Shown here: piece by piece, positions 8,124-16,236 of the stretch | How positions within the stretch are numbered: the stretch's first letter is position 1 | How the letters are laid out: each line of letters opens with the position of its first letter | Assembly (NCBI GenBank): GCA_035443885.1 | Contig: DAOMNO010000015.1 | Coordinates: 22,646 to 86,645, forward strand | Source: DAOMNO01 sp035443885 | GTDB lineage: Bacteria > Planctomycetota > Phycisphaerae > Phycisphaerales > SM1A02 | Length of the DNA: 64,000 nucleotides | Direction of reading: 5' to 3' | Made by a program: the position numbers and the translations under genes | Notes under the pieces: generated by a model | The model's database searches: none | What the model was told of the DNA's origin: nothing | Seen by the model: only the letters and a program-made list of their open reading frames with translations

Positions 8124-8948
8124 ATGCTGGGCCTGATCATCCTGCTTGCGACCGCACTCGCGCTTGTGCTCTCGGTGCTTACTGCGATCGTGGTGCGTGA
8201 TCTGCGCAGACCGCCACGGCGCACCGCAGCGTTCGCTGTCGCACGAGGCTTGCCGTGTGATCCCGGCGAGCTTGATCTCAAGTTTGAAGCATGGCACCTC
8301 ACACTGCCGGACGGCGCGATCCTGCCCGTCTGGGAAGTGACGAATCGAGAAGCACACAATCCGCTCACTGCCGTCTTTGTACACGGTTGGGGCGAATCCC
8401 GCCTGCACATGCTCTCGCCGCATAGTGAATGGAGAGACGATGTCGATCGTCTCGTGTTCTATGACCTTCGCGGCCACGGTGAAGCCAGTGAACATTCATC
8501 ACAACTCGGCCGCCATGAAGAACGTGACTTGCTCGCTCTCATTGAGCGACTTGGCGAAGGCCGATACCTGTTCATCACGCGCGGCATCGGCGCGGCAATC
8601 GCGATGGCCGCTCTTCTTGAAGACGACTCACTCCGCCAGCGAACACACGCACTTTTGACGATTGATCCGCCAAAGGATCCGCGTCAACTCGTTGAATCGC
8701 ATCTGATACGGCAGTCACTTCCCATCAAACCTCTCGCCGATTTTGCTCTGCTCACGCTTCGCTGGCTGGGCAGTGAGCCGATTGCGTTCACCCAGCCGCC
8801 ACGAGGATTTCCCGTACCGGTCGAGGTCGTTACACCTGACAATCTGGAGAAGTTTGCCGCTCGCTTGACGACAGATTCATGCACTTCGGACGACGGGCAA
8901 ACGGAAATCTCACACTTCACAGCCAGAATCTGCCCACAAAGGGGTTGA
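8124..8948 (+). CDS. alpha/beta hydrolase fold protein, nucleophile missing
   Basis: This 274-residue protein has an N-terminal membrane anchor (MLGLIILLATALALVLSVLTAIVV) and then an alpha/beta hydrolase core: TAVFVHGWGESR (HG oxyanion motif), VFYDLRGHGEA, and a strand-turn-helix at the place of the nucleophile elbow. There the expected G-x-S-x-G reads T-R-G-I-G, so the serine is replaced by glycine. The late TIDPPKDP region could hold an acidic residue, but the usual catalytic histidine near the end is not evident. The protein is either not a hydrolase or uses another chemistry. The start at 8124 is set by the membrane segment and the TACACT element; the frame extends upstream to 7857 without similarity. 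Confidence 0.7.
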   Translation: MLGLIILLATALALVLSVLTAIVVRDLRRPPRRTAAFAVARGLPCDPGELDLKFEAWHLTLPDGAILPVWEVTNREAHNPLTAVFVHGWGESRLHMLSPHSEWRDDVDRLVFYDLRGHGEASEHSSQLGRHEERDLLALIERLGEGRYLFITRGIGAAIAMAALLEDDSLRQRTHALLTIDPPKDPRQLVESHLIRQSLPIKPLADFALLTLRWLGSEPIAFTQPPRGFPVPVEVVTPDNLEKFAARLTTDSCTSDDGQTEISHFTARICPQRG

Positions 8949-9088
8949 CTGGCAGCACCCGCTTGAGGACAGTAAAGGCCTTGGAGGGGTGGCCGGGCAT
9001 CCTCAAAGCGTTCGCCTGCCGGAATGTCCCGGCCGTTTCTGACTCGCATACCGTCGCTCTTGTTTCAAGAACCCACTAGGAGGAAAAG

Positions 9089-9757
9089 ATGAAGCTCTCA
9101 CACCTGACCGCCATCGCTGCGCTCGCCGCAGGCTCTCTGTCACTGTCCGCCGTCGCCGGTCCGATCTCGCTGGCTCATTGGACATTTGAGCAAAGCATTC
9201 CCACGACCGCTGGCCCTTATGCTGCGGAACTCGGCTTGAACGCTACCAGCAGCTTCGCCAGCGCGTTCCATGTGTCCACCGCCACGGTGTACAGCAACCC
9301 CGCAGGCAATGGCTCCAACGAGTCTTACAGCTCGAACAACTGGACTGCAGGCGACTACTACCAGTTCACAACCTCAACTGAAGGCTACGAGAACATCACC
9401 GTGCAGTGGGATCAGACCCGCAGCGCAACCGGCCCCACCAACTTCGTCCTGCAGTGGAGCCTCGACGGAACCAGCTTCAGCGACCTGCTCACCTATGAAG
9501 TCGCAGCAATCACATGGTCCACGAACCCGGCGAGCTATCAGCCTGGTTCAACCTTCGCTGCCGTCGCGCTTCCCGCCGCTGCCGCCGATCAGTCCATCAT
9601 CTACATTCGTCTGACCAGCCTCGATACGACGGCTGCTGCCGGCACGAATCGCGTTGATGACATCATCATCAGCGGCACACTGATTCCTGCTCCCGGCGCA
9701 CTCGCACTGCTCGCCGTCGCAGGCATCGTCGGCGTCCGTCGCCGTCGCAACGCTTGA
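9089..9757 (+). CDS. exported protein with PEP-CTERM-like sorting signal
   Basis: This 222-residue protein has a signal peptide (MKLSHLTAIAALAAGSLSLSAVAG). It then has a beta-rich, Ser/Thr-rich domain that looks like a lectin- or jelly-roll-like extracellular module (HWTFEQS and QTRSATGPTNFVLQWSLDG). Its C-terminus is IPAPGALALLAVAGIVGVRRRRNA: a PxPG-like motif, a hydrophobic helix and a basic tail. That tripartite layout matches the PEP-CTERM class processed by exosortases. AGGAGG sits 6 bases before the ATG and a strong terminator follows. It is the only exported protein in the window with this tail, whereas six others carry the dockerin-like tag. No exosortase gene is in the window. Confidence 0.8.
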   Translation: MKLSHLTAIAALAAGSLSLSAVAGPISLAHWTFEQSIPTTAGPYAAELGLNATSSFASAFHVSTATVYSNPAGNGSNESYSSNNWTAGDYYQFTTSTEGYENITVQWDQTRSATGPTNFVLQWSLDGTSFSDLLTYEVAAITWSTNPASYQPGSTFAAVALPAAAADQSIIYIRLTSLDTTAAAGTNRVDDIIISGTLIPAPGALALLAVAGIVGVRRRRNA

Positions 9758-9781
9758 TCGTCACAACTTGCTTCGCAATCA

Positions 9782-9821
9782 ACACGAACCGCTCGACCTC
9801 TTCGGGCGGTTCGTGTATTTT
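9782..9821 (+). terminator. strong intrinsic terminator
   Basis: An 11-bp perfect stem (left arm 9782-9792, right arm 9806-9816, 13-base loop) is followed by ATTTTT. It closes the PEP-CTERM-like gene. Confidence 0.9.
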
Positions 9822-9875
9822 TGCAACTTGAATTCGCCCACCACGTTTGACTGACGACGAAAGGACAACTTCGCC

Positions 9876-10247
9876 ATGTACATTGACGGATTCCTGTTGC
9901 CTGTGCCGAAGAAGAACCTGCCCGCATACCGCACTCTTGCCCGCAAAGCCGCCAAACTCTGGATTGAGCACGGCGCGATTGAGTATCGTGAATGCGTCGG
10001 CGACGACCTCGACCATGGGCACTGCATGCCATTCGGAAAGCTCCCGATCATCAAGAAGGGCGATGTCGTGGTCTTCTCGTGGATTCTCTACAAGTCACGC
10101 GCTCACCGCGACCGAGTCAACAAAAAGATCATGGCCGATCCAAGGATGAACGCCATGATTCCTGACATGAACAAAGCCCCCTTTGATTTCAACCGCATGT
10201 GCTTCGGCGGGTTCAAAGTGATTGTGGCGGCACAGCAGAAAGGCTGA
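9876..10247 (+). CDS. DUF1428 family protein (YbaA-like)
   Basis: This 123-residue cytoplasmic protein belongs to the DUF1428/YbaA family of dimeric alpha-beta-barrel-like proteins with unknown function. The opening MYIDGFLLPVPKKNLPAYRTLARKAA is nearly the family consensus. IEYRECVGDDLD, VVVFSWILYKSRAHRDRVN and the closing DMNKAPFDFNRMCFGGFKVIV are all conserved. AAAGGA lies about 9 bases before the ATG. It follows the terminator of the preceding gene, so it has its own promoter, and it converges with the XRE regulator gene. Confidence 0.9.
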   Translation: MYIDGFLLPVPKKNLPAYRTLARKAAKLWIEHGAIEYRECVGDDLDHGHCMPFGKLPIIKKGDVVVFSWILYKSRAHRDRVNKKIMADPRMNAMIPDMNKAPFDFNRMCFGGFKVIVAAQQKG

Positions 10248-10256
10248 ACGCGGCGA

Positions 10257-10481
10257 CTAGCTTTTCAGCTCGCAGATGAACACTTTGTCCAGCGGTTTCT
10301 GAAAGACATCCGCAATCCGAAAGGCGACTTCGAGCGAGGGGAAATACTTGCCGCCTTCGATGGCGTTCACCGTCTGCCGGCTCACACCAATGCGATCGGC
10401 AAGCTCCTGCTGCGTCATGCTGCCGTGATGATCCCGTAGTTGACGAATGTTATTCTGGATTGTGATCTTGCGCAGCGCCAT
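10257..10481 (-). CDS. XRE family transcriptional regulator
   Basis: This 74-residue protein is a single Cro/C1-type helix-turn-helix domain: MTQQELADRIGVSRQTVNAIEGGKYFPSLEVAFRIADVF, with helices 2-3 of the DNA-binding unit in the middle. The start at 10481 (MALRKITIQNNIRQLR) is chosen because it begins at the domain and lies 4 bases after the stop of the membrane protein gene. The two therefore form an operon. This pairing of a minimal XRE protein with a small multi-helix membrane protein is common in bacteria. The two palindromes over the operon promoter are the likely binding sites, so autorepression is expected. Confidence 0.9.
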   Translation of the reverse strand: MALRKITIQNNIRQLRDHHGSMTQQELADRIGVSRQTVNAIEGGKYFPSLEVAFRIADVFQKPLDKVFICELKS

Positions 10482-10485
10482 GGCG

Positions 10486-10905
10486 TTACATGCCCCTGCG
10501 GTAATAGATGATCTGTAAGCCGAACTGGTACATCTGCGCGAGGAACAGCGACAGCAGGAGAACGTGCGCCACCAGGACGTTGTTGATGGCAAACACCATG
10601 CAGGCCACAGTGGCGAAAATACCAACGACAAGCACCCATGCCGAATTGCTCTCCGACCGCCAGTGAATGAGGCGATCCCGCTCATCGGGCTGCTCCCATT
10701 TGCCAAAAATCGCAGCAAGTACGTGCCCGATGATGAGAATCATCCCCATGACGAAGACCGCCGCGAAGAACAGCGGCACGTACGGCACGAGTACATGAAT
10801 GCCCCTCGCGTACATGCTCCAGGCAACGGCAAAGTAGCCGCCTAGCGCGACAACGGTGGCGACAAACTGAATCCACACACTTTTTTCCGTGAATGATGCG
10901 TTCAT
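10486..10905 (-). CDS. four-helix integral membrane protein
   Basis: This 139-residue protein has four predicted transmembrane helices: IQFVATVVALGGYFAVAWSM, YVPLFFAAVFVMGMILIIG, VLVVGIFATVACMVFAI and VLLLSLFLAQMYQFGLQII. Between the second and third lies a conserved-looking acidic loop (KWEQPDERDRLIHWRSE). I recognise the type, partner of small XRE repressors, but not a function. The ATG at 10905 is chosen because AAGGAG lies 7 bases upstream; the longer frame from 10983 would begin inside the operator. The promoter upstream has a perfect TTGACA -35. The gene is first in the operon, with the XRE gene second. Confidence 0.8.
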   Translation of the reverse strand: MNASFTEKSVWIQFVATVVALGGYFAVAWSMYARGIHVLVPYVPLFFAAVFVMGMILIIGHVLAAIFGKWEQPDERDRLIHWRSESNSAWVLVVGIFATVACMVFAINNVLVAHVLLLSLFLAQMYQFGLQIIYYRRGM

Positions 10906-10949
10906 GAGGGCTCCTTCGGCCGCGTCGAATAAACCGCAACAGCGCGACG

Positions 10950-10967
10950 TGTCAAGAATACTTGACA
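10950..10967. promoter_or_regulatory. proximal palindromic operator with -10 box
   Basis: TGTCAAGAATACTTGACA is an 18-bp near-perfect inverted repeat (only the two central bases fail to be symmetric). On the minus strand it contains TATTCT (10955-10960), placed 17 bases after the TTGACA in the second palindrome. It therefore covers the -10 box of the membrane protein-XRE operon. Confidence 0.85.
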
Positions 10968-10977
10968 AGCCATGCGA

Positions 10978-10995
10978 TGTCAAGTATTCTTGACA
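10978..10995. promoter_or_regulatory. distal palindromic operator with -35 box
   Basis: TGTCAAGTATTCTTGACA is the reverse complement of the proximal copy and lies 28 bp away centre to centre. Its minus-strand TTGACA (10978-10983) is a perfect -35 element. Two bound dimers would block both promoter boxes. Confidence 0.85.
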
Positions 10996-11027
10996 AATAA
11001 CCAGACGTGATTAATGCAGTGCGGTTG

Positions 11028-13526
11028 CTACTGCCCACCAGCGGCACTGGCGTAAGCCTGCGCACGCTCTTCCATCTCACCGCGATATCGCTCGCCGGAT
11101 GCGGGTACGAGGCGCAGGGCTTCCTGTTGTGAAGAAAGAGCTTCCGCATGCAGCCCGATTGCGTGCTGGGCTGAAGCCAGCGTGTCGAGATACATCCACA
11201 AATCTTGCCCACCGCCCATTCGTTCTGCTTCACACGCACGCATGGCAAGCAAGTGTGCAAGCTGGTAATCACGTAAATGAGCCGGCTCAATGCGCATGAT
11301 GTGATACGCGATTGAGTTCAGTTCATTCGCTGGCACATCAGGTGTCTCGAAAATCGCGAGGGCCGCCTGTTTGATGGCATTGGCTGCATCAATGCTGCGA
11401 TTCGGCCATCCCTGCTGCTCCAGCAGATCAACCGCAAAACCCAGCACGCGCAGCGTCGTCGGGTGGGCCTCCCCCAGCGCGGTGCGCATACCTGCCCATG
11501 CATCAAGTAGCGCACGCTCTGCATTTTCAACCTGACCAGCGTCGCGCAGAATCATGCCGAGATTCGCCTGCGCGATCAGGGTATCGGCATGTCCCTCGCC
11601 AAGCACGCGGATGCGAGTCGCCACCACTCGACGCATCGTTTCCTCCGCTTCATCCAATCGGCCGACTACTCGCTGCAACGTGCCGAGTGCGTGCAATGCA
11701 TTCAGCGTTCCTGCTTTTTCAGGCCCGTGGGAGCGCATCCAACCGTCCACGGCCTGTCGCAGCATGGTCTCGGCTTGCTCCACCTGGCCCATATCCATCA
11801 ACTGGCTCGCAAGATTCGACAATGAGCCAAGCGTGTGTGGATGATCAGGACCAAGCGAACGGCGCTGGCCGTCATACACGTCCTGGCTCATGCGCAGCGA
11901 CGCTTCACGATCACCGCGACGCGCGTAGATGACCGCGAGGTTACTCGCCGTGCCGAGTGTCAGCACATGGTCGGTTCCAAGCGTTTCACGAAAGCCTTCG
12001 TGTGCGTGCTGAAGCGTCTGCTCTGCTTCAGTGAATCGTCCCTGTTCAAGCCGGATCGCACCAAGATTCGCAACCGAGCGTAGCGTGTCAATATGCTTTG
12101 GACCAAGGGTTTCGGTACGCAGATTCACAGAAGCAGCAAGGTGCTCCGCCGCTTCCGTCAACCGCCCAAGCTGCCAGTATGAAATGCCCATCGCGTGACG
12201 CAGACGCGCTTCTACAAGCGGCTGGTCCGCGAAGGTTGTCGCCAGATTTTTCGATGAACGATCCAGCACCTCGCGAACTGTAACATCGCGTCCAGCTTCA
12301 TCTGGATCAACAGACTCAATCATCTGTGTGAGAAATGCCGTTACCGCATCAGATACTTCGCGAGCACGCTGCGCTGCAACGGCCTCTTGCACAGCGCGGT
12401 TCAAGGCGAAAGCGATGCCACCAACGCCGAGCACAAGCGTAACCGACACGATCGCCGCAGCCACAACAGCAGCGCGGTGGCGGCGAACGAACTTGGCCAC
12501 GAGATACGCCGTGCTTGGGGGACAGGCAAGAACTGGCTCATCCCTGAGATATCGCTCCAGATCATCCGCAAGCGCCGCAGCAGAGTGATAGCGGCGTGAT
12601 CGATCCTTCTCAAGACATTTGAGAACAATCCAGTCGAGATCACCTCGCACGCGCTTCCACGTGCTCGGCGCGTCAATGCCTGCGACCGTAGATTGCGAAC
12701 CGGATTTCGCCAGTCGGCTCAACCGATGGCTTGGCGCAGGCGGTTGCTCTTCCTCAATGGCCCGCTCCACCGCGGCCTGCCCTTCCGCAGTGCGCGATTT
12801 CACATCAAGCGGCGGAACTCCAGTGAGAAGTTCATACAGAATCGCGCCCAGCGCGTAGATATCTGCACGTGTATCCACATCTGCCGAGCCGCGCGCCTGT
12901 TCGGGCGACATGTAGTTCGGCGTGCCGATCATCTGCCCCATCTCGGTCAGCGCGAGATTGTCGTTCGAATGTTGCCGCAGGGCCTTCGCCACACCGAAGT
13001 CGATGATCTTTGGCAACGGCTTGCCGTCGATGAGCGAAACCAGAATGTTGGATGGCTTGAGATCGCGATGCAGAATGCCCTTCATATGCGCATGCTGCAC
13101 CGCGCCGCAGACTTGAATCATCAGCCGCACCCGATCAACAACACTTGCACGCGCACGCTCGCAGAATCGCGTGATCGGCTCGCCATCGACGAGTTCCATT
13201 GCAAAGTATGGTCGCCAGAGCGCGGTGAGTCCTGCATCATAGACTTTGGCGATCGACGGGTGCTCCAGCAGAGCAAGCATCTGCCGTTCCGCTTCAAATC
13301 GTGCCATAACGGATCGAGAATCCATGCCCGGCTTGATGACTTTCAGCGCGACGCGCCGTTTGACGGGTGTGCTCTGCTCCGCCAGATAGACGCTGCCAAA
13401 GCCGCCTTCCCCAAGCAACGACAGGATTCTGTAGTGGTCGATGATCTGGCCGTGCAGATACCCCTGGTCGGCCAGCCCAACAGGCAGCGACCCGGGTGGA
13501 AAGTCTGATGTCGGCTCATCGTGCAT
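11028..13526 (-). CDS. Ser/Thr protein kinase with TPR sensor domain (kinase 1)
   Basis: This 832-residue receptor-type kinase has an intact catalytic domain at about 32-330: glycine loop LGEGGFGSVY, Lys62 in VALKVIKPG, HRDLKPSN (Asp155), DFG (176-178) and MSPEQ. A transmembrane helix follows at about 353-376, then some 450 residues of kinesin-light-chain-type TPRs (LGPDHPHTLGSLSNLAS and similar 42-residue units). By topology the TPRs are outside the cytoplasm. The ATG at 13526 has a perfect TATAAT 12 bases upstream and no Shine-Dalgarno sequence. Unlike the other two kinases here it lacks an N-terminal helical domain and an adjacent sigma factor. Its nearest upstream neighbour is the permuted FAD oxidase gene, 42 bases away. 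The signal and substrate are unknown. Confidence 0.93.
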   Translation of the reverse strand: MHDEPTSDFPPGSLPVGLADQGYLHGQIIDHYRILSLLGEGGFGSVYLAEQSTPVKRRVALKVIKPGMDSRSVMARFEAERQMLALLEHPSIAKVYDAGLTALWRPYFAMELVDGEPITRFCERARASVVDRVRLMIQVCGAVQHAHMKGILHRDLKPSNILVSLIDGKPLPKIIDFGVAKALRQHSNDNLALTEMGQMIGTPNYMSPEQARGSADVDTRADIYALGAILYELLTGVPPLDVKSRTAEGQAAVERAIEEEQPPAPSHRLSRLAKSGSQSTVAGIDAPSTWKRVRGDLDWIVLKCLEKDRSRRYHSAAALADDLERYLRDEPVLACPPSTAYLVAKFVRRHRAAVVAAAIVSVTLVLGVGGIAFALNRAVQEAVAAQRAREVSDAVTAFLTQMIESVDPDEAGRDVTVREVLDRSSKNLATTFADQPLVEARLRHAMGISYWQLGRLTEAAEHLAASVNLRTETLGPKHIDTLRSVANLGAIRLEQGRFTEAEQTLQHAHEGFRETLGTDHVLTLGTASNLAVIYARRGDREASLRMSQDVYDGQRRSLGPDHPHTLGSLSNLASQLMDMGQVEQAETMLRQAVDGWMRSHGPEKAGTLNALHALGTLQRVVGRLDEAEETMRRVVATRIRVLGEGHADTLIAQANLGMILRDAGQVENAERALLDAWAGMRTALGEAHPTTLRVLGFAVDLLEQQGWPNRSIDAANAIKQAALAIFETPDVPANELNSIAYHIMRIEPAHLRDYQLAHLLAMRACEAERMGGGQDLWMYLDTLASAQHAIGLHAEALSSQQEALRLVPASGERYRGEMEERAQAYASAAGGQ

Positions 13527-13538
13527 GGTTCGCCACGG

Positions 13539-13544
13539 ATTATA
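13539..13544 (-). promoter_or_regulatory. TATAAT -10 box for kinase 1
   Basis: A perfect TATAAT on the minus strand lies 12 bases before the ATG of kinase 1, in the 42-base gap after the oxidase gene. The mRNA leader would be only about 5 bases. Confidence 0.5.
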
Positions 13545-13568
13545 AGTGCGAACCCTGCCCCGACGCGA

Positions 13569-14831
13569 TCAAACGCCTCTCTGCGCAGATCGTAGGGTCC
13601 GCGTTTGTCGCAATACCGCCGCCACATCAGCTTCAAAGAGCCTTCGATTGCGACTGAGAATGCGTTGGCACGCTGTGTCATCCGGCACAGGCTCATCAAC
13701 TCCTCGCTCAACCGTTCCGCCGAGAAGAACGGCATCGCTTCGCGGGAAGATATAGCCATCACGATGACTGAGCAGGTAGGGCAAGTCTTGCGGTGTCAGA
13801 TACACCAATTGGCCGCGCATCGGAACAAGGCGGGGATCATCAACAACGTCTCTCGCACCGAGACCAAGGCAGTTGATGATGATCTTTTCGTCGAGTTCTT
13901 GCACATCATCAAGAGAAGCAAATGTTCTCTGCTCTGTTTCACCGCCAAGTAATCCAACTTCACACACCAGGCGAGGTAGAAAGATCGGCGGCTCAATGAG
14001 CATCGTGTGATAAATGCGGCCCGGCAGGCTGACGCCCGAAAGCGGCAACTCGTCGTGCCATTCCACAGGCGGAATGAGATGCGATGGAATGAGATTCAAT
14101 CCTCCCCCACCCTCACGATGATCCCCAACTACCAGATTCGGCCTTCGGAACACACCCCAATCGCCTTCATCGGCGAGCGCGCTGAATCGTTGGTGAGACG
14201 TTGTGAGTAATCGGGTAAAGAAGTCAGCGTCGCCAGGCAGGTAGCCACGCGCGACGAGCGAAGGCGCCCACTGCGCACCGGCAAGCCACGATGTCGTGTG
14301 TTCCAGCGTTGCCTTGGCATAGATGCGCACATGAAAGCCTGCGCGAAGCAGTTCATAGGCCGCTGTCAGGCCGATCACACCGGCGCCGAGTATGGCGATT
14401 CGGATATTGGCTCGCTTCGCTGATTCAATGCGCGATTCAACAAGCCGTACCACCTCTGCTGCACTGCCCCACGATAATGTTACCCCCGCACCACCGTGGC
14501 CGTAGTTGTGGATCAAGGTTTGATCGCCAAGCTCCTCGGCTTCGATGCGCACGCGACCGGTGCGGAACGGACGAATACCTGCAATGTATTTCAACACACG
14601 ATCGCTGCCGAGATCCGGCAACGGGAACCGCAAAGATGTGGCAACGCTCGCCGTCGGCTGCTCGCTCACAATCGTTTCTCGCATTGCGATCGGCTCTGTG
14701 TGAAGTTCCACCTCAGTGGGACCGCTTCGTGGTGCAGTGCACCCGGTCGCCAACAGAGGCACTCCGCCCGCAAGCAGAGCGCGGCGGAGAAAGGTGCGCC
14801 GATTGAGAGATGCTTCAAGAGTAGGCTGCAT
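13569..14831 (-). CDS. Tat-exported FAD-dependent oxidoreductase, DAO-like and apparently circularly permuted
   Basis: This 420-residue protein opens with a twin-arginine lipoprotein signal (NRRTFLRRALLAGGVPLLATGC, lipid Cys about 31). Next comes a segment that in D-amino-acid oxidases is normally C-terminal: GIRPFR (about 85-90) and LIHNYGHGGAGVTLSWG (about 106-122). Only then comes the FAD-binding Rossmann motif IAILGAGVIGLTAAYEL (about 145-161), which normally opens the family. The protein ends at AVLRQTRTLRSAQRGV, just before the place where GxRPxR would be expected. This is a circular permutation read directly from motif order. The likely activity is oxidation of an amino acid or amine outside the cytoplasm, with folding before Tat export. 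The ATG at 14831 is used; an in-frame TTG exists at 14849. Confidence 0.8.
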   Translation of the reverse strand: MQPTLEASLNRRTFLRRALLAGGVPLLATGCTAPRSGPTEVELHTEPIAMRETIVSEQPTASVATSLRFPLPDLGSDRVLKYIAGIRPFRTGRVRIEAEELGDQTLIHNYGHGGAGVTLSWGSAAEVVRLVESRIESAKRANIRIAILGAGVIGLTAAYELLRAGFHVRIYAKATLEHTTSWLAGAQWAPSLVARGYLPGDADFFTRLLTTSHQRFSALADEGDWGVFRRPNLVVGDHREGGGGLNLIPSHLIPPVEWHDELPLSGVSLPGRIYHTMLIEPPIFLPRLVCEVGLLGGETEQRTFASLDDVQELDEKIIINCLGLGARDVVDDPRLVPMRGQLVYLTPQDLPYLLSHRDGYIFPRSDAVLLGGTVERGVDEPVPDDTACQRILSRNRRLFEADVAAVLRQTRTLRSAQRGV

Positions 14832-14996
14832 AAGACATATGCCGGGCAATCGCGAACGATACCGGGTTCCGGGCGGATTGGCGGCTCCTTCCGCATCATC
14901 GCCCCGCGCCCGCCAACTTCTCTGTTATCCTTCCCCATCCGAATCGGCAGGTCGCCGATCGGCAGTTGAGCATGACCTGAAGGAATCGCAGCGAGA

Positions 14997-16196
14997 ATGA
15001 AAGTCCACGAATATCAGGCCCGCGAGTTGCTTGCCGATGCAGGCGTTCCTGTCCCCGCCGGGGCGATGGTGCAGACGGTTGATGACGCCGAGCAGAAGGC
15101 GAAATCGCTTTTTGACAACGGCGCTTCTATCGTTGTGGTCAAGGCGCAGGTGCACGCGGGCGGCCGCGGCAAGGCGGGCTTTGTCAAGGTTGTCAAGACT
15201 GCGAGCGAAGCGCGCGACGCGGCCAAGTTCATGCTCTCCAATCGCATGGTCTCGCCGCAGACGCCTGCGGAAGGTCTTGAAGTCAAGCGACTGCTCGTCG
15301 CTGCAGGCGTGGATATCGCCAAGGAGTATTACCTGGCGATCACGACGGACCGCGCGAACAACACGAACACACTGATCGCATCCGCAGAGGGCGGCGTGGA
15401 GATCGAAGCCGTCGCGGAAAAGAACCCCGATGCCATCCTCAAGGAACCGCTGCATCCCCTGCTGGGTCTCCAGCCGTGGCAAGCGCGCGAATTGGCGTTC
15501 AAGCTCGGCTTCAAAGGCAAGCAGATCAATCAGGCTGTAAACATCATGCTGCGCCTGTCCAAGCTGTTCCTCGACAGCGACGCATCGCTCGCAGAGATTA
15601 ACCCGCTGATCGTCACGCCTGCGGATGAGAAAAACCCGGACGGGCAAGTGCTGGCCATCGACGCCAAGTTCAACTTCGACGATAACGCGCTCTTCCGCCA
15701 GAAAAAGATTTCCGACATGTTCGATCCAACCGAGGAGAACCCGGCGGAGCTTCGCGCCAACAAATTTGGCCTGAGCTACGTCGCGCTGGACGGCAACATC
15801 GGTTGCCTCGTCAACGGCGCAGGCCTCGCGATGAGCACAATGGACATCATCAAGCTGCACGGCGGTGAGCCAGCGAACTTTCTCGATGTCGGCGGCAGCG
15901 CGAGCGAGGAAGCCGTTACCGAAGCCTTCCGAATCATCCTCTCAGATAAGGCGGTCGAGGGTGTGCTCGTCAACATCTTCGGCGGCATCATGCAGTGCGA
16001 CAAGATCGCACGAGCCATCGCCAACGCTGCGAAGGAAGTCGGCTTCAAAGTGCCGCTCGTCGTGCGGCTCGAAGGCACGAACGTGGAAGCAGCGAGGCGG
16101 ATTCTTGACGAAGCACGTCGCGAAATCCCAACGATGCAAACAGCTTCAGACCTCACCGACGCAGCAAAGAAGGTTACTGCGGCTGTGGCGGCGTAA
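14997..16196 (+). CDS. sucC: succinate--CoA ligase [ADP-forming] subunit beta
   Basis: SucC forms succinyl-CoA synthetase with SucD in the TCA cycle and carries the ATP-grasp and CoA-ligase parts. The 399-residue length is standard. The sequence runs MKVHEYQARELLADAGVPVP, then VVVKAQVHAGGRGKAG (ATP-grasp), LFLDSDASLAEINPLIVTP, and in the CoA-ligase domain LVNGAGLAMSTMDIIKLHGG, PANFLDVGGSASEEAV and LVNIFGGIMQCDKIA. AAGGA lies 12 bases before the ATG. The usual partner sucD does not follow: the next gene runs the other way and ends 40 bases downstream, so the alpha subunit must be encoded elsewhere. Confidence 0.97.
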   Translation: MKVHEYQARELLADAGVPVPAGAMVQTVDDAEQKAKSLFDNGASIVVVKAQVHAGGRGKAGFVKVVKTASEARDAAKFMLSNRMVSPQTPAEGLEVKRLLVAAGVDIAKEYYLAITTDRANNTNTLIASAEGGVEIEAVAEKNPDAILKEPLHPLLGLQPWQARELAFKLGFKGKQINQAVNIMLRLSKLFLDSDASLAEINPLIVTPADEKNPDGQVLAIDAKFNFDDNALFRQKKISDMFDPTEENPAELRANKFGLSYVALDGNIGCLVNGAGLAMSTMDIIKLHGGEPANFLDVGGSASEEAVTEAFRIILSDKAVEGVLVNIFGGIMQCDKIARAIANAAKEVGFKVPLVVRLEGTNVEAARRILDEARREIPTMQTASDLTDAAKKVTAAVAA

Positions 16197-16236
16197 GCAC
16201 GCGTTCAAAGCTCTGGCTTGCTGAACTATTTCCCTC

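Noticed and set aside
10486..10718. Longer version of the XRE gene reaching into the membrane-protein gene
   Set aside because: The extra N-terminus is Arg/Trp-rich and only reflects the other frame; the HTH domain starts at 10481.
10257..10995. Possible toxin-antitoxin module
   Set aside because: An XRE protein beside a small protein suggests it, but the partner is a four-helix membrane protein with no toxin motif, and the operon order and operators fit an autoregulated membrane-protein operon.
12693..13508. 271-codon plus-strand frame opposite kinase 1
   Set aside because: The kinase motifs are on the minus strand; the plus frame has no family similarity or ribosome site.
14925..15860. 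311-codon open frame on the minus strand across sucC
   Set aside because: It is the shadow of sucC; the translation is His/Arg/Asp-rich without a domain, and sucC explains the region fully.
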